Below, in pieces: positions 42,471 to 53,032 of a DNA stretch of 64,000 bases. Location: assembly GCA_004431415.1 (NCBI GenBank), contig QPMI01000003.1, positions 62,001 through 126,000 of the forward strand. Reading direction: 5' to 3'. Position 1 is the first letter of the stretch, and each line of letters begins with the position of its first letter. The translations under genes were made by a program, and so were the position numbers. This DNA comes from Cyanophora paradoxa. Lineage: Eukaryota; Glaucocystophyceae; Cyanophorales; Cyanophoraceae. A model generated the notes under the pieces. That model worked only from the letters and a program-made list of their open reading frames with translations. It ran no database searches and was not told the origin of the DNA.

Positions 42471-45400
42471 ATGCGGGGCAACAGGCTTGCCTCCGTGTCC
42501 AGCGTGGTACGGAGGTCGAGCAACAACGGCCCGAGCGACATGAAGAGCGTGCGCTCGGCGGCGAACAGCGCGAGCGGCGGCGGCGGCTCCGGCTCGCTCT
42601 TCAGCGCGCTCGGCAAGGAGGACAGCGACAGCGGCTTCTCCCAAAAGCAGCTGGAGGTGCGGGCCCCGCCTTGCTGCCGCCCCGGCCCCCCCGAGCTTCG
42701 CCCGACCGCCGCCCCGGCGCCCCGCAGGAGGCGATCTTCTCCGTGCTCTTCGTCATGCGGCGACAGGGCAAGGCCAGCTTCCGCCTCTCCCTCCTCAACT
42801 ACATTCTCGTCCGCCCCGCCCCGCCCCGCCCCGCCCCGCCCCGCCCCGCCGCGCGGGGCGGCCGACGGGGGCGGGGGCGCAGGACTTCCTGCAGCTGATG
42901 GCGTTCCCGCTGGACGCGCGCTTCAACTGGAGCCGGCCGCCGTACGTGGACAACGTGCTGCGCGGCGTCCTCTCCGTCGTCCCCTACAACTTCCTCGACA
43001 CGAGCCCCTACCAGGTCTACATGATCGTCTTCGGTCCGCCGTCCCGCCCGCTGATCCGCCCGTCCGCCCGCCCCCGGGCCCCTCCTCACGGCCCCGCGCC
43101 CCGCCAGGCATCGTGATCGCCCTCGTCACGATCTCGTTCGCCAACGCCATGTGGGTCCTACAGGTCCGGCCCTTCGCCCCAATTCCCGCGCCGCCCAACC
43201 GCGCGCACCCTGACGCGCCCCGCAGAACTTCCGAAAGAACAAGCGCGCCCCGCCCCGCCCGCACGCCTGCCCGCCTGCCCGCTGAGCGCCCCCGCAGGTT
43301 CCCGTACATCTGGCCCATCAAGATGCTCAAGTGCGTCGCTTCCGCCCCGCCCCGGCAGCTCGCAGGGGCGCCCCCTCACCCCGCCCCCGCGCCCCCGCAG
43401 GATCGTCATCGCAGTGTTCTTCCAGGCGCGCCGCCCCGCCCCGCGCCCGCCCCGCGCGCCCCTGACTCCGCCCCGCAGTCGCTGTACCTCTCCACCGTCT
43501 CCATCCTCCTCCGCACGCTCGACTGCGACTACATCGGCGAGAACGTGCGCCCGCCCGCGCTCCCCGCCCGGCCCCGCCCCGCCGCCGCCGCCGCCGCCGA
43601 CCGGCGCGCGCGCAGCCGCCATACACGCTGCGGCAGTACGACGACGTGCAGTGCTGGGGGATGCCGAACGCGATCCTCTCGATCGTGGCGATCGTGGCGA
43701 CGATCTGCGTCATGTTCTTCGCCATCGCCCTGGCCGTCATCGACGTCGAGCCGAACCCGGGGACGGACGACATCCAGGCGACCGCCTCCTCGATGGTCAA
43801 CGTGCAGTCCATCTTCGGGCGCGTCCTCATCGTCCTCTCCTCCGTCTTCCTCTACCGCTACCCGCACCTCCTCGCCCTCGTCCACCTCACCATCAACGGC
43901 GTCATCGGGTGGAAGATCTACGCGCACCTCCCCCACTACGACTGGCGCGTCAACTCCGTCCGTGCCGCCGCCCAGATCGTCGTCTCGTGGACCTGCGCCG
44001 CCGCCTTCGCGATGTACTTCCTCCCGTCCCTCGTGCGCCTCCCCCGGGGCCCCGCCGCGCGCCCCCCGCCTCGCCGGCTCACGCGCCCGCGGCGCAGTCG
44101 CTGATCCTGTCGATCGTGTACGTGGTGGGGATCCTGCCCGTCGCCTACGTCGTCTTCTTCTTCACGAGGAAGCGCTTCCTGAAGCTGTGCAACATCAACC
44201 TGGTGGGGACGGACATCAACGGGGCCCCCGCCTACTTCGGGCCCCTCGACCGCCCCGAGCACGTGGAGATCGCGGCGCGCTTCGTGCGGGACGCGTACGA
44301 CGCGAAGACGGACGAGACGGACCAGAGCGTCGTGGAGCGCGCCGACGCCGTCTACCAGCAGGGCCTGAAGCTCTACCCCAAGTCCGCCCCCGTCTACCTC
44401 GCCTACTCCAACTACCTCAAGGCCCGCCCCCTCCCCGCCGCCGCCCCGAGCGCGGCGCCTCGCGCCTGACGCGGGCGGCAGGCGTTCAAGGACAACCAGC
44501 AGCTGGAGTTCACGTACGTGGACCGCTCGCGGCACCTCCCGCTCGACTTCTCCCTCCGCTACGCCATCTTCCGCAAGGACCGGGAGAAGGAGCAGAGCTC
44601 GCGCTCGGACGGCGGCGAGGGCGGCATGGACCTCGTGAGCTACGTCGAGTTCCAGAAGCAGCTCAAGGCCGCCAAGGAGGGCCACTTCAAGGTGCCCGGA
44701 ACTGCCGCAAACCGGCCTCTTTTCCGCCCCCGCCCGCCCGCCCGTGCCCGGGGGTGCGGGGGCTGACGGGGCGGGGCGGGGGGCCAGTGCATGCGGGCGA
44801 TGAAGCTCTTCTGGACGGTGCTGCAGGAGGACGACGAGACGGCGCTGGCGCGCCTCTCGGACATCTTCCGCCTCGTCGACACGTACGAGACGATGGCCGA
44901 CAAGAACTACACGGCGCTGCTGCAGAAGTACCCCCGCTCCATCCGCATCCTCCGCTCCTTCGGGGCCTTCGTCGAGCAGGTCAAGAACGACCCGATGACC
45001 GCCGAGGAGTACTTCAAGATGGCCGACGCCGAGGAGGAGGAGCAGTCGCGGCGCAACACGGAGATGGGCGAGGAGGGCGGCGGCGGCGGCGGCGCCATCG
45101 ACTCCCGCAACGGCGTCGTCGTCATCGGCGCCAACGAGATCATCACCAGCGTCAACGCCGTCACGTGCCGCCTCTGGGGCTACAAGCGCCAGGAGCTCGT
45201 CGGCAAGCGCATCACGTGAGCGGCCGCGAGCTCAGAGAAGCGCGGAACGGCCCTCTTGACGCCTCGCCCGCGGCAGGATGCTGATGCCGTCGCCCTTCAA
45301 GGACGACCACAACATGTACATGACCTCGTACCTGCGGACGGGGGTCGCCAAGGTGGTCAACATCCCGCGCAACGTCTTCGGGCTCCACAAGGAGGGCTAC

Positions 45401-48400
45401 ATCTTCCCCATCAAGCTCTACGTGACGCGGATGGACGTCGGCAGCCAGGTGACCTTCGTGGGGGCCATCACGCCGCTGGAGGCGGACGAGGGCCTCATGC
45501 TCGTGACCGCCTCGGGGCGCGTCACGGGGTGCAACAAGGAGGCGGCGGCGATGTTCGAGATGCCGTGCGACGAGCTGGCGCAGCGGGACGTCAAGGAGCT
45601 CGTCTCGGCCCGCTTCTGGCACCTCTTCGACGTCGAGGCGCACCGCGTCGCCGCCGCCCAGAAGCGCTGGGGCGCCACGACGGCCGCCCCCAGCGCCGCC
45701 CCCACCGGCCGCCCCGCGAGCTTCAGCGCAGGCGGCATCGGGGGCGGGGGCGGCGGGCCGGGCCAGCACGCGGTGGCGGACGGGACGCCGCAGGAGATCC
45801 AGGGGCAGGCCAAGGACGGCTCCTCCTTCCCCCTCTCCGTCACCATGTCCCGCATGTTCGACGGCGAGAAGACCCTCATGGTCGTCGACGTCAAGCGTCC
45901 GCCCGCCCCCCCGCCGCCGCCTCGCCCTGCTCTCCGCCCGCTGGCCGCCTCTGAGGGGCGCGGGCGGCGCGGCGGCAGAGGTGGAGGACAGCGGGGCGCT
46001 CATCTCCATCGACTCGCGCGGCGTCATCAAGTCCTGCAACAAGCACGGTGCGCGCATCCCCGCGCGGGCGCCGCCCCCGCGCCCCTCGCCACCCCGCCCC
46101 CTCGCCGACCGTGCGCGCGCGCGCAGCCTGCGTGATGTTCGGCTACTCGCCCAGCGAGCTCGTCAACCAGCGCATCGAGGCGCGCCTCGCCGCCCGGCTC
46201 GCCCCCTCGCGCTCCCGGCGTCCCCTTCCTCCTGACCCGCCCGCCCGCCCGCCCGTGCGCCGCACCGCAGATGCTCATGCCAGCGCCCTACTCGCAGTAC
46301 CACAAGGGTCCGCCCCGAGACCCGCGCCGCTTCGTCCGCGCTCTCCGCTGACGGGCGGCGCGCCTCGGCAGACTACCTGGAGCGCTACCTCCGCACGCGG
46401 TGCCGCGCGCTCGCGCCCCGGCGCCCCGGAGGGGGGCGCCCCGCCTGACGCGAGCACGCGGGGGCGGGGCAGGGAGCCGCACGTGATCGGGAGCAAGCGG
46501 CGGGTGGACGGGAAGCACAAGTCGGGGTCGACGTTCGGACTGGTGCTGGACATCAGCGAGGTGCACATCCAGACGCCGGCGGGGCTCTACGAGTCCATGT
46601 TCGTCGGCCGCCTCGAGAAGGTCTCCGAGGAGGAGGGCGGCGACGGTGCGCGGGCCCCTCGCCTCGCGCTCGCGCTCGGCGGCGCCTTCGCCTTCGCCCG
46701 CGGGCTGACGCGGGCGGCGGGGGGCGCAGGGGTGATCACGATCAACCAGACGGGCCAGATCCAGAACTGCAACGCCGTCTGCAGCTCCATCTTCGGCTAC
46801 CGCACCTCCGAGATGGTCGGCCGCAACGGTCCGTCCCTGCCCCCGCCCCGCCCCCGCCCCGCCCGGCGCCGTCGCGGCCGACGCGGCCGCTGCGCAGTGC
46901 GCATGCTCATGCCGAGCCACTTTGCGATGCACCACGACGAGTACCTCCGGCGCTACATGGAGACCAACCAGGCGAGGCCGCTCGCCCTCTGCGGCGGATT
47001 GGGCGCGAGGGGGCCGTTTGGCCTGACTCGGGGGGCAGGCGCGGGTGATCGGGACGGGGGGGAGGGCGCTGGAGGGCCTGCACCGGGACGGCTCGGTCTT
47101 CCCCATCCAGCTCGAGGTCGTCCGCGACGACACCCTCAAGGGCCAGGTCCGCCCCGGGGCGGGCGGGCGCGCCGGGGGCCGCGCCGCCGCGCCCCTCACC
47201 GCCGCCGGCCCCCGCCGGCCGGCCCGCCGCGCAGGGCGTGGTGCTCTTCACGGGACGATCACGACGCTGAACGACATCGACGGCATCATCACCATCACCA
47301 AGGCGCGTCGGCCGCGCCGGGGGCGCAGGCGGGCGGCGGGGCGCGGCTGACGCGGCGCGGCGCCGCCTCGCACGCAGGTCGGCCAGATCACGTCGTGCAA
47401 CCGGCACATGTGCAAGCTCTTCGGGTACGGCGCCCCCGAGGAGCTCATCGGGCGGTGCGCCGGCCCTCCGCGCGCGGCTCGCGCAAGCGAGAGCCGACCC
47501 CGCGGGCCCCGCAGAAACGTGAAGAAGATCATGCCCGACCGCTACGCCGGTGCCGCCCCCGGGCCCCCCTCCCACTCCCGAATCGCGCGCTGACGGCGGC
47601 GGGCGGGGCGGCAGACAACCACGACCAGTACCTGCGGAACTACTTGGAGACCGGGGTGGCGAAGGTGATCGGGCAGAAGCGGGAGCTCGTCGGGCTCCAC
47701 TCGGACGGGAGCGAGTTCCAGCTCACCCTCGAGGTCTCGGAGACCAAGGTCAACGGGGAGCCGATCTTCACGGCGCGCATCCTCCGCGTGGCCGAGGACG
47801 GCGCCTCGCAGCGCTCGAAGCTCTCCGCCGCCGCCGCCGCCGTCGTCGCCGCCAACAAGATTGCCTCGGGGGACCTCGCCGCGCACGGCGCGGGGCCGCG
47901 GCGCCTCTCCGTCGGGCCCCCCACCGACCGGAGCGGGGCGAGCGGGGCGAGCTCGTCGCGGCGGCGCTCGCTGGACCCCTTCAACCTCGACGCCCCGCAG
48001 CTCTCCGCCCGCAGCGCCTCCTCGGGGGGCTCCTCGGCGCGCCACCCCGCCCACGGGCACCCGCCCAAGACGCACCGGCCCGCCAAGAAGGGCCCGGCGC
48101 CGCCCCCGATCGAGGCGCCGCCCGTGCGGGCGCTGCCGGGCCTCCTGACGGAGCGGGCCGAGGGGAGCGACGGGGAGACGCACGAGGCGGACCAGCGCTC
48201 CCACGCCGACGACGCCATGTCCCAGGTCCGATCGAGCCCCGGGCCCCGGGGGGGCCGGCGCGTCCCTCTCTCACCCGGCGCCGCGCAGTCGCAGACGTCG
48301 AGCGCGGGGACGCGGAAGCGGCGGAGGCGGAAGAAGATCCTGCTGCTGAACAGCGCGCAGAACCGCAAGTCGGGGGTGGACCGCCTCTGGTACAACATCC

Positions 48401-51400
48401 TCTGGAGCACCCTCGTCCTCTCTGCCCTCGTCCTCGGCGCCTTCATCGCCGTCGAGCAGATCATCCGCGCCTACCAGGGCCAGATCCGCTCCATCTCCGC
48501 CTCGGGCGAGCGCGCCCTCGGCACCCAGCTCATCGCCCGCGAGGCCCGCGGCGTGCAGCTCGCCGCCGCCGCGCTCCTCGCGCGCCCCGCCGAGGCGGCC
48601 AACGCGACGCTCGCGGCGGCGGCGGGCGGCTGCGGTGGCGGCGGCGCGGACGCTGGAGCTGCACCGGGCGCTCTCGCTGGGGGCGGACGGCTTCGAGGCG
48701 CCCTCGTCGGCGGCGCTGCGGTCGCTGATGGAGGAGCCGGTGCTGAACGCGACGCTCTTCGAGAACACGTCGCCGCCCCGCGCGCTGGCGTACGCCTCCA
48801 ACTTCTTCGACCTCGCCGTCAAGTACGTCCAGCACGCCCAGCTCGTCGCCACCGCCGCCGACGTCCGCCCCCGGCCCCGCCCCCGCCCCGCCCCGCCCCG
48901 CCCCGCCCCCGCCCCCGCTCGCTCCTCTTTCTCTGAGCCGCTCCCCGGGCAGCACGTGACGGCGGCGACGCGGGGCGCGACGACGCGCGTGGACGCGAAC
49001 GGGACGGTGGTGGAGGTGGCGGCGTCGGTGGCGGCGGCGGCGGCGAGCGGGTCGCGGGCGCCGGACGCGGCGGCGTGCCTGCGGGAGCCGGCGACCTGCG
49101 CCTCCTTCCAGTTCGTCCTCCGCAACGCCCTCGGCGCCGCCCTCGAGGGCGCCATGCGCGCCACGCACCTCTACTCCGAGCAGGCGCCCCCGCCCCGCCC
49201 CCGCCCCCGCCCTCCCGGCCCCTCCTCACGCGCGCGCGCGACGCCGCAGGTGCTGAGCAGCAGCCGCACGATCGCGCTGGTGTACATCGTCACGCTCTGC
49301 ATCTCCCTCGGCGTGATGGCCTTCCTCGCCTACATGGTCCGCCCCGCCCGCCCGCCCGCCCGCCCGCCGCCCTGGGACACCTGGAGACGCCTCGGGGCCA
49401 GGTCTTCGGGCCGACCTTCCGGCGGGTGCGGGAGGAGCGGGACACCATCATGGCCCTCTTCCTGGTCAGAGCGGGCCGCCCCGGGGCCGGGCCGGGCGGG
49501 GCGGCGGCGGCCTGGCTGACGGGCCCCGGCGGGGCGGGCGCGCGCAGCACATCCCCAAGGCGACGGTGAAGATCATGGCGCGGCGCAAGATCGCCATCAA
49601 GATTGACTCGGAGGAGGAGGACACGGAGGACGAGGAGGCCCGTCCCCCGCCCCCCGCCCCGCCCACGCCACCTCCAGCGACGCCCGGCTGACGATCTCGC
49701 GGCGGCGGCGGGGGCGCAGGCGGAGGACGAGCGGGAGGCGGAGCGGGAGAAGGAGCACAAGGCCCTCAAGGAGGCCGCCAAGGACGCCAAGGACAAGGAC
49801 AAGGACGCCAAGGAGGGGCCCAGTGCGCCGCCCCTCTCCCCCGCTCCCTCGCACGCGTGCCTCGGACGCTCCGCCTCCTCTGCCTCTTACGACGTCCTGC
49901 GCCCTCGCGCGCCGCGGCAGGCCGGCGCGTGAGCTTCATCGGGGGCAAGCAGACGGCGGAGGGCGGGGAGAAGGCGGGCGGGGCGGGGCGGCCGCGGCCG
50001 TCGCAGGAGGAGCCGCGTAACGCGACGGCGCTGGAGGCGGCGCGCATCGCCGCCCTCGCCACCATGCCCTGGTGGAAGGTGCCCGCCCCCGCCGCCCCGC
50101 AAGACGGGGGGGGCCCCTGCCCCGCCCCTGCCCCTGCCCCGCCCCTGCGGCGGCCGACGGGCCCCGGGGCGCAGCGCGCGGTGATGTTCCTGCGGCACGG
50201 GCGGCGCGTCGTCCCCTCCGACGCCGTCGGCGCCCGCGTGCGCCCCGCCGGCCCCTCACGCCCCCCGCGCCCCTGGCCGCTCTGAGCGGGGCTGGGGGGT
50301 CGGGGGCAGCGGGAGAACCGGACGTCGCGGCGCATCTTCCGCATCCTCGCCCTCCAGTACCTCGCCGCCCTCCTCCTCATCGCGTCCGCCCCCGCCCCCG
50401 CCCCTCCGGCCCCTCCCCTCCTGCGCCTCACGCCTCGTCCTCGCGGGCAGGGCCTTCTTCGTGGTCATCTTCGTAGTGGGCATGCAGATCGTCTCCAACT
50501 TCGACGTGCGGCCCCCGCCCCCGCCCCCCGCCCCCCGGCCCCCGCCCCGGGCGAGCCGCGGGGCGGGGGCGGCAGGTGCACACGCACGAGATCGAGCACA
50601 CGGCGGAGCGGCTGACGCACGCCGCCGAGCTCGTCCACGTCGCCCGCGAGGTCCCCACCGCCCCGCCCCGCCCCGCCCCGCTCTGCTTCGCCTCCCGGCC
50701 CCCGCTGAGCGCCGGCGGGGCAGCTGACGCTGGACGCGGTGGAGAACCCGTCGCCGGGGATGAGCACGGCGCAGCTGCGGGAGCGCCTGGCGCGCGTCGT
50801 GGAGCAGCTGCGGGACGCCCACTGGGAGCTCATGGCCCCGCACGCCCGCGGCTGGCGCTACCCCGACGTCCAGGTCCGCAGCCGCCGCCCCGCCCCGCCC
50901 CGCCCCGCCGCGCCTCGGCTGACGGCGGGGGCGCGGGGGGCGGCAGGCGCTCTCGTTCCTGGAGACGTGCCTGCGGGACGAGCCGGCGGCCTGCCTGGGG
51001 CCCGACGCCGTCTACCACTCCCCCGTCTCCCACGGCCTCGACGCCCTCGTCGGTCAGACGAGCCCCCTGCGCCCAGCTCCCTCTTCGCCTCGGGCTCCGC
51101 TGAGGGGCGGGGCGGGGCCGGGGGCAGTGTACGCGCTGGACCAGGCGGAGCTCCTCCTCGCGGACGCCGACGCCAACGCCCCCGGGGGCGGGGCCCCCGG
51201 CGCCGGCTCCGACCCCCGCACCGCCTCCCGCCCGGCCGACCTCTCCGCCAACGCGCGGTTCCGGTTCCTGTGGGAGGTGGGGCGGGCGGAGCTGCAGGAG
51301 ACGAACCTGCGGGCGCTGCGGCTCTACCAGAAGCTCTCCGAGGACTACGTCCTGCTCGTTCCCCCCGTCCACGGCGGCCTCATGGCCGCCACCCTCGCCG

Positions 51401-51754
51401 TGCGCCCCACCCCCGCCCCGCCCCGAGCCCCCTCCCGCCTCAGCCCTCGCTGACCTGCTCGAGCAGGTCCTCATCATTCTGTTCTTCCTCTTGTTCCGGC
51501 CGATGGTGACGCGCCTTCGCGACGAGAGTGCGCCCCCTCGCTTGCCGCGCGCGTGCGCCCCGCCCCCGCGCTGACGCGCGACCGCTCGCCGGCAGCGCGC
51601 CGCACGCGCCGCATGCTCCTCATGATCCCCGAGGGTGCGCCCCGCCCGGCGTCTGTACCCCCCGCGAGCTGATCCCTCCCCCCCCCCCCCCCCCGCAGAG
51701 GTCGCGGACCACGTGGACGCGATCCGCGACTACCTGGAGAAGAGCGGGGGGTAG
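42471..51754 (+). CDS. TmcB-like multi-pass membrane protein with tandem PAS domains (candidate haem-based sensor)
   Basis: A very large receptor-like protein spread over roughly thirty exons. Start MRGNRLASVSSVVRRSSNNG; stop 51752-51754. The N-terminal third has about six membrane helices (FGIVIALVTISFANAMWVLQ; AILSIVAIVATICVMFFAIA; LILSIVYVVGILPVAYVVFF) and then a TPR-like helical part (YQQGLKLYPKSAPVYLAYSN), the layout of the protist/algal TmcB family. Five PAS domains follow (about 45.1-47.8 kb), four with FixL-like haem positions. A Ser/Arg-rich linker leads to four more hydrophobic helices (TLVLSALVLGAFIAVEQII; IALVYIVTLCISLGVMAFLA; LALQYLAALLLIA with FFVVIFVVGMQIV; QVLIILFFLLF) framing extracytoplasmic-type helical segments. 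No kinase or cyclase domain is seen. Borders of several introns are GC-AG. Confidence 0.8.
45110..45460 (+). other. PAS domain 1 of the TmcB-like protein (haem-type positions kept)
   Basis: NGVVVIGANEIITSVNAVTC precedes an intron, then MLMPSPFKDDHNMYMTSYLR and VVNIPRNVFGLHKEG. The His of DDHNMY aligns with the FixL haem ligand (B. japonicum His200) and the Arg of IPRNV with Arg220, with exact spacing (20 residues). Confidence 0.65.
45484..45660 (+). other. PAS domain 2, degenerate
   Basis: GLMLVTASGRVTGCNKEAAA and MFEMPCDELAQRDVKEL are PAS-like, but the segment after them (FWHLFDVEAHRVAAAQ) has lost the HxxYxxxY haem-type motif. Confidence 0.55.
45985..46590 (+). other. PAS domain 3 (haem-type positions kept)
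   Basis: ALISIDSRGVIKSCNKHA, then MFGYSPSELVNQRIE, MLMPAPYSQYHKDYLERYLR and EPHVIGSKRRVDGKHKSGST, spliced from five exons. Using FixL numbering, His200, Arg206, His214 and Arg220 are all present at the expected spacing. Confidence 0.65.
46729..47142 (+). other. PAS domain 4 (haem-type positions, one-residue shift)
   Basis: GVITINQTGQIQNCNAVCSS, FGYRTSEMVGRN, VRMLMPSHFAMHHDEYLRRY and ARVIGTGGRALEGLHRDGSV. The haem-type His and Arg206 positions fit; the Arg220 equivalent is one residue later. A GC-AG intron (46972-47038) interrupts the domain. Confidence 0.65.
47266..47790 (+). other. PAS domain 5 (haem-type positions kept)
   Basis: GIITITKVGQITSCNRHMCK, FGYGAPEELIGRN, KKIMPDRYADNHDQYLRNYL and KVIGQKRELVGLHSDGSEFQ. 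His200 and Arg220 equivalents are at exact FixL spacing; Arg206 is Asn. Confidence 0.65.
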
Positions 51755-53032
51755 GCCTAGGGGCCGCGCCGCGCCGCGGAGCGCCCAGTCGTTATTTTAG
51801 GCAGGAACGACTCGCCGCGTCAGCGAGTCGGTTATTTCGTGTGAGATTGCGTTCGTAGTGGGGGGGTAGCTTATTTTCTCGGGTAGCCGACGCGCGCCGC
51901 TCCTCACCATTCAGAGCAAAGCCCGCGTGCTCGGCGCAGTACAGGTCATGGCACAATCAATGATCCTTTCTGCATTAACATACTGGTGTATATAGGGTCC
52001 GAGCGGCCCAGAGCATAATTCTATTTGCTCTCCTTGTCCATGATGTCTTTGTTTATAGTAGGATTTTCGTCCTTTGATTATTTCGTCAACGCAACAAGTG
52101 TACTGAGAAGAAAGACGGTAGCCCGAGGCCTGACAACATAAGCTTAAGTAATCGCAAGTTTTAGCCTGGCACTGCTGGCAGCCTAGCAGGGCCAGCTAGC
52201 CTGAGCTAGGCAGGCTCGGCCGTGAATTCGAATTAGCTAGCTGTACGTACAGAGAGAAAGTAGATATTGACATGTACATGAGGTCGAAATTGTAGGATAT
52301 CGATCGCGATTAATGTTGTGTGCGGTGCTATCGAATATCACTGAGTCAATGCGGGATACTAGTCTCTAGAAGATCTAGGCACGGTGGCCGGTAATTCACC
52401 AAAAAAAGTTTAATTCCTGAATTTCAAAGTACCGATGAGGCTCTTTACGTTGCTGGTTTGAAAAAAATCGCACGCGGTAGGTACCGAGCACGAGCTAAAG
52501 CCTCTAATACCCAGCTCTGATAAAAAAACGATATCTTGATACCGCCGGAATCCGCGGATCCGCGCGCTGCGCTGCCTGCAGCTGCGCATGACTCGCGGCA
52601 TGACTCAGTGAGCGTGCCGGCCGGGCCCGGCCCACTGCCGGGCCACTGCCGCCGGGCCGGCGCGGGCGCCACGCGTACCGTAGTACGGGCGTACGCGTAC
52701 GTCGGCTTGTCATGTAAACGTACCCTTGCAGCCTTGCTGGCTTGCATTGCAGAAGCTTGAGCAGATCTAGATCTAGAGGGGCGCTGGGCCGATCCGGCCT
52801 CGAGCTTCTCGGACGTCAGCGCTAGCGTGGGCGCTGGCGAACTTCAGCTTCGATTCGGAAGCGCTCAGCGGCTAGCGGCTATATCATAGTATAGCTAGCG
52901 CCGGCGATAGCTATAGAGATGCGCGTGCACGTGCATCGATGTCGCCCGAAGAGTTGCGCTGCAGCTGCGGCTACGTATACGCGGCAGCGCTCTCATCATC
53001 GACATCATCGAGCGTACGGCTTGCATGCGTAC
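51755..53032. other. Intergenic region before the secreted-protein gene
   Basis: GC content falls here and stays lower to the end of the window. It holds many short palindromes (GATCTAGATC, GCTAGC, TGCATGC) but no recognisable gene, RNA or element. The promoter of the next gene must lie in the last few hundred bases. Confidence 0.45.

Noticed and set aside
45110-47790. Recent bacterial transfer of FixL
   Set aside because: Each PAS is split by several introns of the local type, no histidine kinase follows, and the layout is that of eukaryotic TmcB-like proteins.
46048-48936. 962-codon open frame inside the PAS gene
   Set aside because: It keeps PAS exons but also reads through several GT-AG introns; conserved PAS blocks only join properly after splicing. 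Open frames persist in introns because of high GC.
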